A DNA stretch of 64,000 nucleotides, taken from the NCBI GenBank assembly GCA_036504515.1, contig DASXVA010000012.1:496001-560000 (forward strand). The letters run 5' to 3'. Shown here piece after piece: positions 45,342-53,970 of this stretch. Below the pieces are notes generated by a model. It did not search any database. It was not told the DNA's origin and saw nothing but the letters and a program-made list of their open reading frames with translations. The stretch comes from AWTP1-18 sp036504515. GTDB lineage: Bacteria; Pseudomonadota; Gammaproteobacteria; Burkholderiales; Rhodocyclaceae. Position 1 is the first letter of the stretch; each line of letters begins with the position of its first letter. The position numbers were made by a program, and so were the translations under genes.

Positions 45342-47879
45342 TTAATGCTGGGAAAAGTGCCGATAGAAAAGGCGTTTCATGAACTCCACCGCAAGCAGGT
45401 AGCAAATCACCATGATCGGTAAGATCAGGAAAAAGAGAGGCGGCGGCGGGACAAAGCCGAGGATACCGGCCAGGGGCGTAAACGGGAGTACGGCCGCGCA
45501 CAGAACAACGGCCAGAGAGGTGAACGTCAGCAAGCGCCCGGGGCGACTCTTGAACGGATTGCCCCGGGTACGGATAACAAAAATCACCAACACTTGGGTG
45601 GCAATGGACTCGATGAACCAGCCGGTATGGAACAGCGCCTCGCCGGCATTGAAGACCTTGAGCAGCAGGAAGAACATGAGGAAGTCGAAGACAGAACTGA
45701 CCGGACCGACCACCCACATGAAATCGCGAATGAAAGTGGTGTCCCAATGGCGGGGATGGCTCAGGTATTCGGCATCCACGTTGTCCATGGGGATCGGCAA
45801 TTCCGACACATCGTAGAGCAGATTGTTGAGCAGAATCTGCGCGGGCAGCATGGGCAGAAAGGACAAGAACAATGTGGCACCGGCCATGCTGAACATGTTG
45901 CCGAAGTTGGAACTGGTACCCATCATGATGTACTTCATGATGTTGACGAAAGTCCTGCGGCCTTCCTGCACGCCGTCGTAGAGCACATTCAAATCCTGCC
46001 GCAACAGAATCATGTCTGCCGCCGCCTTGGCCACGTCCACAGCACTATCCACCGAAATGCCAACGTCGGCGGAATGCAATGAAGGCGCATCGTTGATGCC
46101 GTCCCCCAGGTAACCCACCGTATGGCCCTGGGCCTTAAGCGAAAGAATAATGCGGTTCTTCTGTGTCGGATTGACGCGGCAAAAGAGATTGGCGCCCTTG
46201 ACCTGCACGGCCAAGGCCTGATCGTCCATGCGTTGAATATCACTGCCATTCAACACGCCCAAGACCGTGACCCCCAGTTGCTCACAGACATGGCGGGTCA
46301 CCAACTCGCTATCGCCGGTAATGATCTTGACGCTGATGCCGCTGGCCTCCAGGGCCTTCAGGGCCGGACCGGCGCTAGCCTTGGGCGGATCAAGAAAAGC
46401 GGCGAAACCGGCAAAGACCAACTCCGTTTCATCGTCGACCACCGCATGGGGATGGTCAGAGGGAACAGTCCGCCAGGCAATGCCCAACACCTTGAAACCC
46501 TCCCGGCCGAGGCTGTCATGTAACGCCTGAATTTTGGCCAGAGCCGCCCCATCCAGAGGCTGAGCTTCCAGACTCTCGCCCAGGGCGTATTGGGTGGACA
46601 AGCGAAGGATGTCTTCCGGGGAACCCTTTACCACCAGCTGCCGCTTGCCATCCTTATCGAGCAGGACGGAGACGCGGCGGCGCTCGAAATCAAAGGGGAC
46701 TTCATCCACCTTGACCCAGCCGCTTACCTCAATTTCCTTGTGCTCCAGAATGGCATCGTCGAGGGGGCTCTTGAGTCCTGTCTCGAAAAAACTGTTGAGA
46801 TAAGCCAGCTTCAACACCTGGGGACTGTCATTACCCTCGGCATCCAGGTGGCGTTCCAGATGAATGCGTGCTTCCGTGAGAGTGCCGGTCTTGTCGGTAC
46901 ACAGCACATCCATGCTGCCCAGATTGTGGATGGCCGCCAGTTGTTTGACGATGACGAACTTCTTCGCCATGCGTAGCGCCCCCCGGGACAAAGTCACGGT
47001 CATCACCATGGGCAACAGTTCCGGCGTCAGACCGACGGCGAGTGCGATGGCAAAGAGGAAGGAGTCCAGGAAGGGGCGATGGAACAGGGCGTTGATCAGG
47101 AACACGAACAGCACCAGCAACACGGTGAGGCGCATGATCAACATGCCGAAACTGTGGGTGCCCTGCTCAAAGGCGGTGGGTGGCGGTTTGACCATGAGGG
47201 AATCGGCTATCGCACCAACTGCCGTAGCAGCACCGGTACGGCAGACCATGGCTTTGGCCATGCCGCTGATGACCGAAGTCCCCATGAACACCGAGTTCTC
47301 GGCCTGATTCAAATCGTCAACGGCTTTGGCTGGATCGCCGACTCGCTTTTCAACCGGATAGGGTTCACCGGTGAGCAGGGCCTGATTGACGAAGAAATCC
47401 TTGGCCTCCAGCAATCGACAATCCGCCGGCATCAAATCCCCGGCGGCCAGGAGCACGACATCGCCGGGCACCAGTTCACTCATGGGAACTTCCCGGGCCT
47501 GACCGTCCCGCAGCACCGAGGCTCGAACGGCGACTTCCTGTTTCAGTTTTTCTGCAGCTTCTCCGGCCCGGTGCTCTTGAACAAAATCGAGGGTCACACT
47601 GAACAGCACAATGGTCCAGATGATCACCGCCCCGGTCACTTCACCGGTCACCGCCGACAAGGCACTGGCAACGAGCAAGATCATCACCAGAGGATTTTTA
47701 AAATGGCTCAGGTATTGGCGCACCAGAGAATGGCTGCCCTGGCTCTGCAAAACATTGGGGCCGAACTTCGCAGTTCGATAGACAACTTCATCCTGTGACA
47801 ATCCCGTCGGACTGGAGGCAAGCCGGGATTGCAGGGACGCACAAGGCTCGTTCCAGAACAGCGGGTCGGGTTGCTCCAT
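45342..47879 (-). CDS. mgtA: Mg2+-transporting P-type ATPase
   Basis: An 845-residue P3B-type ATPase with the phosphorylation motif CTDKTGTLTEA, the actuator TGEPYPVEK (TGES variant), the hinge GDGINDAPSLHSADVGISVD, and ten membrane segments; the Asn/Asp-rich M4-M6 region matches MgtA/MgtB. It imports Mg2+ under limitation. The Mg2+-transporter motif is complete and the length slightly below E. coli MgtA. A strong hairpin (47908-47933) lies in the 29-54 nt before the ATG and could be part of an Mg2+-responsive leader. Confidence 0.94.
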   Translation of the reverse strand: MEQPDPLFWNEPCASLQSRLASSPTGLSQDEVVYRTAKFGPNVLQSQGSHSLVRQYLSHFKNPLVMILLVASALSAVTGEVTGAVIIWTIVLFSVTLDFVQEHRAGEAAEKLKQEVAVRASVLRDGQAREVPMSELVPGDVVLLAAGDLMPADCRLLEAKDFFVNQALLTGEPYPVEKRVGDPAKAVDDLNQAENSVFMGTSVISGMAKAMVCRTGAATAVGAIADSLMVKPPPTAFEQGTHSFGMLIMRLTVLLVLFVFLINALFHRPFLDSFLFAIALAVGLTPELLPMVMTVTLSRGALRMAKKFVIVKQLAAIHNLGSMDVLCTDKTGTLTEARIHLERHLDAEGNDSPQVLKLAYLNSFFETGLKSPLDDAILEHKEIEVSGWVKVDEVPFDFERRRVSVLLDKDGKRQLVVKGSPEDILRLSTQYALGESLEAQPLDGAALAKIQALHDSLGREGFKVLGIAWRTVPSDHPHAVVDDETELVFAGFAAFLDPPKASAGPALKALEASGISVKIITGDSELVTRHVCEQLGVTVLGVLNGSDIQRMDDQALAVQVKGANLFCRVNPTQKNRIILSLKAQGHTVGYLGDGINDAPSLHSADVGISVDSAVDVAKAAADMILLRQDLNVLYDGVQEGRRTFVNIMKYIMMGTSSNFGNMFSMAGATLFLSFLPMLPAQILLNNLLYDVSELPIPMDNVDAEYLSHPRHWDTTFIRDFMWVVGPVSSVFDFLMFFLLLKVFNAGEALFHTGWFIESIATQVLVIFVIRTRGNPFKSRPGRLLTFTSLAVVLCAAVLPFTPLAGILGFVPPPPLFFLILPIMVICYLLAVEFMKRLFYRHFSQH

Positions 47880-47907
47880 GGCTAAGTTTCCGGGCAGAGA
47901 GCGAGAG

Positions 47908-47933
47908 GGCTAAAGTCGATGGACTGTTTAGCC
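47908..47933 (-). promoter_or_regulatory. Hairpin in the mgtA leader
   Basis: GGCTAAA-GTC pairs with GAC-TTTAGCC around a GATG loop with a 2-nt bulge, 29 nt before the mgtA ATG. Mg2+-responsive leaders precede mgtA in enterobacteria; whether this one is regulatory is inference. The rest of the 47880-48176 gap holds nothing else I can support. Confidence 0.4.
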
Positions 47934-48176
47934 AGAGCAAAATTCCTTGATGAGAACGTTGTCGCCGTGACGGCAACACCCATGAGTTTTATCTCGATTA
48001 CGACGCCCATCTTAGCCTTGGTCGTCATGGAAGGGGCCCTTGAATCTTAGGGCTGAACGTACTACTCGCAATCCGGAAATACATGAACCGCGCTTGAAAT
48101 TTTGAGTGAGGAAAACCCCACTCAAGTTTCAACGCCATCAACTGCCCAAGCGACAGTCATGGCTCCAACAGAAACC

Positions 48177-48302
48177 TCAACGACTCAACAGGGGAACAAT
48201 ATCCGAGGCATGCTTCTTGGTCTGCTTCACGACCTTTTTTTCCTTGGGAGACAAAAGAGGCTGCTTTTTTACTTCTTTGTTGCTTTGTCGTGCTTTGCCC
48301 AT
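48177..48302 (-). CDS. 41-residue Lys-rich small protein
   Basis: A short open frame easily missed: MGKARQSNKEVKKQPLLSPK, continuing EKKVVKQTKKHASDIVPLLSR, 41 residues, 11 of them Lys. It has an ideal ribosome site (AAGGAG, 7 nt before the ATG), and TATACT (48347-48352, minus strand) makes a plausible -10 about 45 nt upstream. I recognise the pattern, a basic N-terminal half with SPKEKK and a helical C-terminus, from small uncharacterised proteins of beta- and gammaproteobacteria. No TM or signal. Function is unknown; the charge suggests nucleic acid or ribosome binding. It lies between a diguanylate cyclase and mgtA. Confidence 0.75.
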   Translation of the reverse strand: MGKARQSNKEVKKQPLLSPKEKKVVKQTKKHASDIVPLLSR

Positions 48303-48410
48303 GACCGTACTCCTTGAAAGCACCAGCGAATGCGAAGTGCTGATTCAGTATAGGCCGTTGAAATGACTTTACCGGGAGATTCAAGTATTTGAACTTCGCG
48401 GGCTAATACA

Positions 48411-49565
48411 TCAAGCGGAAGTGACTGCTGGATTACATGACAAAGAAAAATCCACTACCCGATTACGCCCGCCGTGCTTGGCTTGATACAGGGCATGGTC
48501 GGCGCACTTGATCAGTTCGTCAGCAGAAGTTCCATGGCCGGGATAAACCGAAATGCCGATGGAAATCGTGGTCTGCAACCGGAAATCACCAAAAGGTAAT
48601 GTCATCTCGCCAAACATGGCACGCAGATCCTCGGCCCGTTCCTTGGCAGCCTCCAACGACATGGTGGGCATCAATAGCAGAAACTCTTCGCCACCATAGC
48701 GACAGGCCACATCACCGGAGCGGGCCATGCCGCCAAGGATGGCGCTGAGTTGTATCAGTACGGCGTCCCCGGCCTGATGACCGTAGGTGTCGTTGATTTT
48801 CTTGAAGTGGTCGATATCCACCAAGATCAGCGAGAGGGACTGCCCTTCCCGTCGGCAACGGGCCAACTCCCGTTCCAGGGTGCTGTCGAGATAGCGGCGG
48901 TTGTAAAGACTGGTCAGGGGATCGAGGTTGGCCTGTATCCGCAACTGCTCTTGCAGGACATCAATTTCTTCAATATTTTTGCGCAGGCATTCATTGGCCG
49001 ACAGCAGTTCCTTCTCCCGGGCCTGCAGGGTTTCTCTCGTCTGGCGCAAATAGCAATTACGGGTAAAACCAATGGTGCCCATTGCCATGAGATACCAAGT
49101 CAGTCCGGCAATGCAGAACAAAGTCGTGGGCCAATCCGTTTCCGGCGAGAACTGAAAGCCCATGAAGGTAGTCCACAACAGCGCGCCTCCCAATAAGGCC
49201 AGCACCGTTTCCCCGACACCACGCCAGCCCTTGTTGGCGGCATTGTTCGACAGAGTGCCCTGTAGGGCTGAAAAGGTCAGCCAGAGGGGGAACTGCAATG
49301 CCGCGACAAAGCCCCCCAACAGAACGGAGTCCACCAGCAGGCTGGTCATTTCGACCTGGACGGAATTCTTGGCCCGACACGCGCGGAAATACTGGATATG
49401 GGGATAGACCAGCAGCACAAGTACCAGTCCTAGCCAGAAGGAAAGGCTGTAGCCTTTTCCGGCGATATGCAGGCTGGCCGCCACAAACAACAGGGCAAAA
49501 GAAATCGCCCGCATCCGATGATGCATTTGCACTAACCAGGGTTTCTTGTTTGTGGTTTCTGTCAT
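48411..49565 (-). CDS. Membrane-bound diguanylate cyclase (GGDEF)
   Basis: A 384-residue protein with about six N-terminal membrane segments (roughly 15-180) as sensor, a short coiled coil (REKELLSANECLRKNIEEI), and a GGDEF domain whose active loop is CRYGGEEFLLL. An RSGD immediately upstream (RxxD) makes a plausible inhibitory I-site for c-di-GMP product feedback. The ATG at 49565 (MTETTNKKPWLV) is chosen over the open frame to 49619. It is the window's only cyclase, alongside an HD-GYP phosphodiesterase and a c-di-GMP riboswitch. Confidence 0.94.
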   Translation of the reverse strand: MTETTNKKPWLVQMHHRMRAISFALLFVAASLHIAGKGYSLSFWLGLVLVLLVYPHIQYFRACRAKNSVQVEMTSLLVDSVLLGGFVAALQFPLWLTFSALQGTLSNNAANKGWRGVGETVLALLGGALLWTTFMGFQFSPETDWPTTLFCIAGLTWYLMAMGTIGFTRNCYLRQTRETLQAREKELLSANECLRKNIEEIDVLQEQLRIQANLDPLTSLYNRRYLDSTLERELARCRREGQSLSLILVDIDHFKKINDTYGHQAGDAVLIQLSAILGGMARSGDVACRYGGEEFLLLMPTMSLEAAKERAEDLRAMFGEMTLPFGDFRLQTTISIGISVYPGHGTSADELIKCADHALYQAKHGGRNRVVDFSLSCNPAVTSA

Positions 49566-49654
49566 GGGCCTCAAAGACCAGTGAGTCAAACTGTGCTCGG
49601 TATCAGCACAGGCGAGCAAACAGCTAACCGGTTAATGCAAGAACAGTGCTTGAT

Positions 49655-49897
49655 CTAGTGACGACTTACTGCAGCCCGCAGCCGATGCAGCGTTTCCTCA
49701 AGGGGTGCATTACGAGCGACTTCCAGGCCCAGGTCCCGGGCGATCTGATTGATCCGTGCCGGATTCAGGGGCACGCCACCGGCATCCACGGCCGCGATGA
49801 CATCCTTTGCCCGCTGCACTTCCGGCGGCACCTTGACGCGGGGACCGATGATCCGCCGCAACCAACGCACTAAAGTCGAGTTACCCATGGATGCCAT
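49655..49897 (-). CDS. Small hypothetical protein
   Basis: 80 residues: MASMGNSTLVRWLRRIIGPR, then a compact helical stretch ending LEETLHRLRAAVSRH. I do not recognise the family. The amphipathic pattern and the Pro/Val-rich central turn look like a small folded domain. A Met at residue 4 is an alternative start. It is separated from the cyclase by about 90 bp and from the radical SAM gene by about 85 bp, and no strong ribosome site is visible, so confidence is moderate. Confidence 0.55.
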   Translation of the reverse strand: MASMGNSTLVRWLRRIIGPRVKVPPEVQRAKDVIAAVDAGGVPLNPARINQIARDLGLEVARNAPLEETLHRLRAAVSRH

Positions 49898-49982
49898 TCT
49901 GACAACTTATACGGCATAAGTGTGCCGAATTTATTAGCCATAGTATTTGCATGGTTACTCCGTAAAGGATGCCGTCCAACGC

Positions 49983-51902
49983 TCAGGCGTAGCCTAGGGC
50001 CCGCTCGATGAAATTTCTTGGCACCCGGGTTTTTGGTACCTTGCCCTGGAACCAGGCACGAACGTCCTCATCCAGACCAATGCCGTGCATGTAGTTGTAC
50101 AGGGCCTTGTTCAAGGCTTTTCCAAGCACATCGTGATCGACGCCGGTGGGATCGTTGAACCCGACGTCGTTGCGAGCGAAGGTGACCGGCGGCAGAGGCC
50201 GCAGCGTGACGCCGTATTCTTCCGGGTGCATGCCCACGGGGGAATGAACGGTGCAGACAAAACGATGAAAGTAGCCGGACTGGATGCAGCCCGCAGCAAA
50301 CAGTTGCCGTACGTACTCCAGGGCATCCACCGTATCTTGCAGCGTCTGGGTAGGAAAGCCGTACATCAGATAGGCATGGACAAGAATGCCCGCCTCAGTG
50401 AAAGCCTGGGTGACCCGTGCCACCTGCTCCACCGAGACCCCCTTCTTCATCAACTTGAGCAAGCGGTCCGAGGCCACTTCCAGCCCGCCGGATACGGCAA
50501 TGCAGCCGCTATCGGCCAGCAGATTGCACAACTCCGGCGTGAAGGTTTTTTCAAAGCGGATATTGCCCCACCAGGAAATAGCACGATTGCGCTTGAGCAG
50601 TTCCTCGGCCATGGCCCGCAGGTCTTTGGGCGGAGCCGCTTCGTCCACAAAATGGAAACCGGTCTGCCCCGTCTCAGCGATCACGGCTTCGATACGATCC
50701 ACCAAGGTCGTGGCGGCCACGCCGTCGAAGCGGCCGATGTAATCCAGGCTCACATCGCAGAAGCTGCACTTCTTCCAGTAGCAACCATGGGCCACCGTCA
50801 GCTTGTTCCAGCAGCCGTCAGACCAGAGCCGATGCATGGGATTGAGCATGTCGAGTACGGAAAGATAGCCATCCTTCGGCAGCCCGTCCCAGGTGGGTGT
50901 TCCCACCTCGGCAAAGGGAATATCGGCCTCGGCAAAGTGGATGTACTTCACCGCACCGCCATCACGAACATAGGTGCGTACCAACCGATCTTGCGAACGC
51001 TGTCCACGCAAATGTTCCAGCAGGGCCAGGATGGGCCGCTCACCGTCGTCGAGGGTGACATAGTCGAAGTAATCGAAGACCCGGCTTTCCTTCAACTCCC
51101 GCAGTTCTGTATTGACGAAGCCGCCACCGAGTACGGTCACCACTTCCGGGTACTTGGCCTTGATGGTCTGGGCAATGCGGAAGGCGCCATAAACAGAACC
51201 GGGAAAAGGCACCGAGAGCAGCACCACTTGCGGTGCATGACGCGCCATGGCTTCAAGACTCAAGTCCTGCAGAACCGTGTCCACCAAATTGTGGGGCGCA
51301 GCCAGGGCCTTGGCTAGGGGATCGAAGGAAGGCTGGCTCTGGGCCAGGGATTCAGCGTAGCGAACGAATTCAAAACGGGGATCGACAGCTTGCCTTAAGA
51401 CATCGGCCAGATCGTTGAGATAAAGCGTCGCCAGATGCCGCGCCCGATCATGAACACCCAAAGCACCGAAGGCCCAGGCCAGGGGATCGCCCCCCTCGGG
51501 ATCGCTGGGGTCCACATAGACTTCCAGGGAATCGAAGCGGGGCCCTTCCGGCAAAAAATTACGGCCGGCAATGCGGTGGGCAATGGTGGGATCACGCCCT
51601 TGAAGAAAGGCGATGACGGGCCCAATCGTGGAGAGATAGCGGTCGAACTGGGCAACTAAGGACTTGAGGCTATTGGATTGCTTGCCCTCGGCAATGGCAT
51701 TCACGCAGGGGCGAATACTCGTCAGGCCCTCTTGGGAAAACAGTCGCAGCACCAGCGCCAGGGCCAAGTCCTCCTGCACCGCATCCTCCTGGCGGGAACG
51801 CAGAAACCCGGTCAGATAGGCCGTAGACGGGTACGGCGTATTGAGCTGAGTCATGGGCGGAATCAGCGACAGGATGCGCAGGGGCTTGAGTGGAACTTGC
51901 AT
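49983..51902 (-). CDS. B12-binding-domain radical SAM protein
   Basis: A 639-residue enzyme. The central region carries a B12-binding-type Rossmann domain (LGGGFVNTELREL; TLDDGERPILALLEHL) and a radical SAM core with the cluster motif CYWKKCSFCDVS, then an Elp3-like barrel (LLADSGCIAVSGGLEVAS). The N-terminal roughly 200 residues are helical and of unknown role. It belongs to the large, mostly uncharacterised class of cobalamin-radical SAM enzymes; the reaction cannot be named. The ATG at 51902 gives MQVPLKPLRILSLIPPMTQL, a typical start for the class. Confidence 0.9.
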   Translation of the reverse strand: MQVPLKPLRILSLIPPMTQLNTPYPSTAYLTGFLRSRQEDAVQEDLALALVLRLFSQEGLTSIRPCVNAIAEGKQSNSLKSLVAQFDRYLSTIGPVIAFLQGRDPTIAHRIAGRNFLPEGPRFDSLEVYVDPSDPEGGDPLAWAFGALGVHDRARHLATLYLNDLADVLRQAVDPRFEFVRYAESLAQSQPSFDPLAKALAAPHNLVDTVLQDLSLEAMARHAPQVVLLSVPFPGSVYGAFRIAQTIKAKYPEVVTVLGGGFVNTELRELKESRVFDYFDYVTLDDGERPILALLEHLRGQRSQDRLVRTYVRDGGAVKYIHFAEADIPFAEVGTPTWDGLPKDGYLSVLDMLNPMHRLWSDGCWNKLTVAHGCYWKKCSFCDVSLDYIGRFDGVAATTLVDRIEAVIAETGQTGFHFVDEAAPPKDLRAMAEELLKRNRAISWWGNIRFEKTFTPELCNLLADSGCIAVSGGLEVASDRLLKLMKKGVSVEQVARVTQAFTEAGILVHAYLMYGFPTQTLQDTVDALEYVRQLFAAGCIQSGYFHRFVCTVHSPVGMHPEEYGVTLRPLPPVTFARNDVGFNDPTGVDHDVLGKALNKALYNYMHGIGLDEDVRAWFQGKVPKTRVPRNFIERALGYA

Positions 51903-52082
51903 CGTAAGAAGGGCAGTGAGTAGCAGGGCTGCATGATAGCGACAATGCCCATTCCCCATTTTGTCGAATAGCCACGATCGAATAGCCGCAACAATAGCCA
52001 CAATGAAGGAACGGTTGACGCGCCCGCCCCTCTTCCCCTACAGTCTGGCCTACAGCGTTTCTGCAGCAAGATCGCAGATTCA

Positions 52083-52181
52083 CAAAGGGGAGTAGCTCCG
52101 CCACGGCGTCGTCAAGACGGATTCGCAAGAATCCCGGTTCCGTGGGCAACTCAGCAAATGGGTTGCAGCAAGACCTTTGCC
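52083..52181 (+). ncRNA. yybP-ykoY (Mn2+) riboswitch
   Basis: The leader contains the hallmark AAAGGGGAGTAGC, then GTCGTCAAGACGG, a GGGCAACTCAGC segment, and GCAAGACCTTTGCC, where CCTTTG pairs with the initial CAAAGG to form P1. This is the yybP-ykoY architecture, which binds Mn2+ and is found before TerC- and MntP-type exporters. The 3' half of P1 overlaps the stem of a strong terminator (52170-52203), so Mn2+ binding should keep P1 formed and allow transcription into the downstream genes. Confidence 0.93.
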
Positions 52182-52203
52182 GCCCGGCAAAGGTCTTTTT
52201 TGT
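52170..52203 (+). terminator. Riboswitch-controlled terminator
   Basis: AAGACCTTTGCC (52170-52181) and GGCAAAGGTCTT (52186-52197) form a perfect 12-bp stem with a GCCC loop and a TTTTTTG tail. Its 5' arm contains the 3' strand of the riboswitch P1, making the two structures mutually exclusive. Confidence 0.92.
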
Positions 52204-52264
52204 TTGTGCAGACCCGTCGGTGTTGAGGCTGGACCGGCGCAAACAAAATTGAACGGAGCCTTCC

Positions 52265-52519
52265 ATGAAAACCGCTGACTTCTCCCGCAAATCCTCCCCT
52301 GCCCCGGCTTCATTGCTGACGGCAGCAGTGCGTAAATCCTTCCTGTTCCTGGTGGCGCGCATGCATCGCAGTCGTGCCGCGGCTTTTGCTGCAGCCTTCA
52401 TGGCTTTGATCTTCGCCCGCCGCCTGATGACGCCGGCTACCCGCCCCCAAGCGCAAGACACAGCGCCCACGGGCCGTGTCTTTGATGGCGAATATCGCCG
52501 CATCCACGAACCGCGCTGA
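52265..52519 (+). CDS. Small membrane-associated protein between the Mn2+ riboswitch and terC
   Basis: An 84-residue protein: a basic N-terminus (MKTADFSRKSSPAPASLLTA), one likely TM or amphipathic helix (about 40-56, AAAFAAAFMALIFARRL), and a polar tail ending RRIHEPR. GGAG precedes the ATG. It is the first reading frame after the terminator, 11 bp before terC, so it is likely in the Mn2+-controlled transcript. I do not recognise the family. The alternative, that it is only a spurious frame in the leader, is weakened by the ribosome site and spacing. Confidence 0.6.
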   Translation: MKTADFSRKSSPAPASLLTAAVRKSFLFLVARMHRSRAAAFAAAFMALIFARRLMTPATRPQAQDTAPTGRVFDGEYRRIHEPR

Positions 52520-52530
52520 GGGGAATCGCC

Positions 52531-53490
52531 ATGATCGAAACCATTGCCACCCCCGGCCTGTGGCTGGGCTTTGGGGTTTTCGTCGTCCTTGCCATTGCGG
52601 TGGATTTGTTTGCTCTGGACAAGCAGGGCGCCCACACCGTCACCATGCGCGAAGCCCTGGGCTGGAGCTTGTTGTGGATTAGCCTCGCCATGGTCTTCAA
52701 CCTCTTGCTGTGGTGGTGGCTGGACCAGAGCCTCGGTCGCGACATCGCCAACCAGAAGGCAACGGAGTTTCTCACCGGCTACGTGATCGAGAAATCCCTG
52801 TCGGTGGACAACATCTTTGTCTTCCTGCTTCTCTTCACCGGCTTTGCCGTACCCGCCCCCTTGCAGAAGCGGGCCCTAGTGGTGGGCGTGATCGGTGCAG
52901 TGCTGCTACGGGTGGTCATGATCCTGATCGGCGCCTGGCTCATTGCCCGCTTCCACTGGCTGCTTTACGTCTTCGGTGCCTTCCTGTTGCTGACGGGAAT
53001 GCGCATGCTGGTTTCCACTGAAAAGGAACCGGACCTGGAGAAGAATCCCCTCCTGCGCTGGATGCGAAATCATCTGGCCATCACCCCCGGCTACGAAGGC
53101 AATCAGCTATGGCTGATGAAGGATGGCAAGCGCTGGTTCACGCCGCTGTTTCTGGTGGTGACCCTGATCGGCATTACCGATGCCATCTTTGCGGTGGACA
53201 GCATTCCTGCCATCTTCGCCGTGACCACGGACCCTTTCATCGTCATGACCTCCAACATCTTTGCCGTGCTGGGTTTGCGGGCCCTGTACTTTCTGCTGGC
53301 AGACATGGCCAGCCGCTTCCATCTGCTCAAGGTGGGGCTGGCTTTTGTGTTGGCCTTCATCGGCACCAAGATGCTGATCGTGCCCTGGGTCAAGATTCCT
53401 GTCGGTGCTTCCCTGGCCCTGGTGGGCGTGCTACTGGGCGGTTCCATCCTGGCCAGCCTGATGATCAAACCGAAAGAAAGCGTGTCCTGA
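52531..53490 (+). CDS. TerC-family integral membrane protein (Alx-like Mn2+ exporter)
   Basis: A 319-residue TerC/Alx protein with about nine TM segments. Conserved acidic residues lie in AIAVDLFALDK, SVDNIFVFLLLF (TerC signature) and VTLIGITDAIFAVDSIPAIF, the presumed metal path. The Mn2+ riboswitch in the leader argues for Mn2+ export or efflux. The C-terminus ends with a short basic KPKESVS tail. A hairpin without a plus-strand U-run follows (53502-53530). Confidence 0.94.
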   Translation: MIETIATPGLWLGFGVFVVLAIAVDLFALDKQGAHTVTMREALGWSLLWISLAMVFNLLLWWWLDQSLGRDIANQKATEFLTGYVIEKSLSVDNIFVFLLLFTGFAVPAPLQKRALVVGVIGAVLLRVVMILIGAWLIARFHWLLYVFGAFLLLTGMRMLVSTEKEPDLEKNPLLRWMRNHLAITPGYEGNQLWLMKDGKRWFTPLFLVVTLIGITDAIFAVDSIPAIFAVTTDPFIVMTSNIFAVLGLRALYFLLADMASRFHLLKVGLAFVLAFIGTKMLIVPWVKIPVGASLALVGVLLGGSILASLMIKPKESVS

Positions 53491-53494
53491 CCCG

Positions 53495-53530
53495 CAAAAA
53501 AATGGCCGCAGGGTTAAGCCCTGCGGCCAT
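53495..53530 (-). terminator. Terminator oriented on the minus strand
   Basis: ATGGCCGCAGGG and CCCTGCGGCCAT pair as a perfect 12-bp stem around TTAAG. On the minus strand the stem is followed by TTTTTTTGC, a classic terminator; on the plus strand only A's precede it. It would stop a leftward transcript coming from the 53.5-54 kb gap, where no minus-strand gene is evident, or merely form a 3' structure for terC. Confidence 0.7.
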
Positions 53531-53970
53531 GAATCCGACCCGTTGGGCCGGAGGAGGAGACGCTACAGCTGCTTCCGCAAAACCAGCAAGGACTGCGGAA
53601 CATCTGACGCACAACGCACTTGTGCCTGAAGCTAATAGAGCATCGTCCATGCCACAAACCACCAGCAGCGCTCCTTCTTGTTCTTTTCGTCAGAGAAAAA
53701 TTGCAGACAAAACGATGACAGGGTGACTGGCACTGGCCTGCAGCAGGAAAGCTGCACCGATACCCTCACGCTTTTCCCTGTGTCATCAACACAAAGAAAA
53801 CACCAAGCGGCATCCTGCCAACCGTTTTGGTCCCATCAGCGGCATACAAGCTACCGGCAAGCACCAGGTCGGTGCTTTCGTCGCAAAAAACGCTGAAACA
53901 AATTCCATCCGTCTACTTGGTACGGAACCTGCAAATGCTTTAGATAAAAACTATCTCGCACTTTGCACGA
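53531..53970. other. 440-bp region with no supported gene
   Basis: No open frame with a ribosome site is convincing on either strand. It contains AGCACC...GGTGCT (53861-53877) as a weak hairpin and a drop in GC before the kinase gene, where its promoter probably lies. The minus-strand terminator at 53495-53530 suggests a leftward small RNA might be encoded here; see findings. Confidence 0.5.

Noticed and set aside
48102..48384. Three overlapping frames on both strands around 48.1-48.4 kb
   Set aside because: They share sequence with the 41-residue gene at 48177-48302 in other frames, have no ribosome site, and are low-complexity. Only the 41-residue frame has a good start.
53465..53662. Minus-strand frame of 65 codons across the terC terminator
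   Set aside because: It runs through the terminator stem and out into the terC coding region on the opposite strand, so it would be terminated before its own stop. No family recognised.
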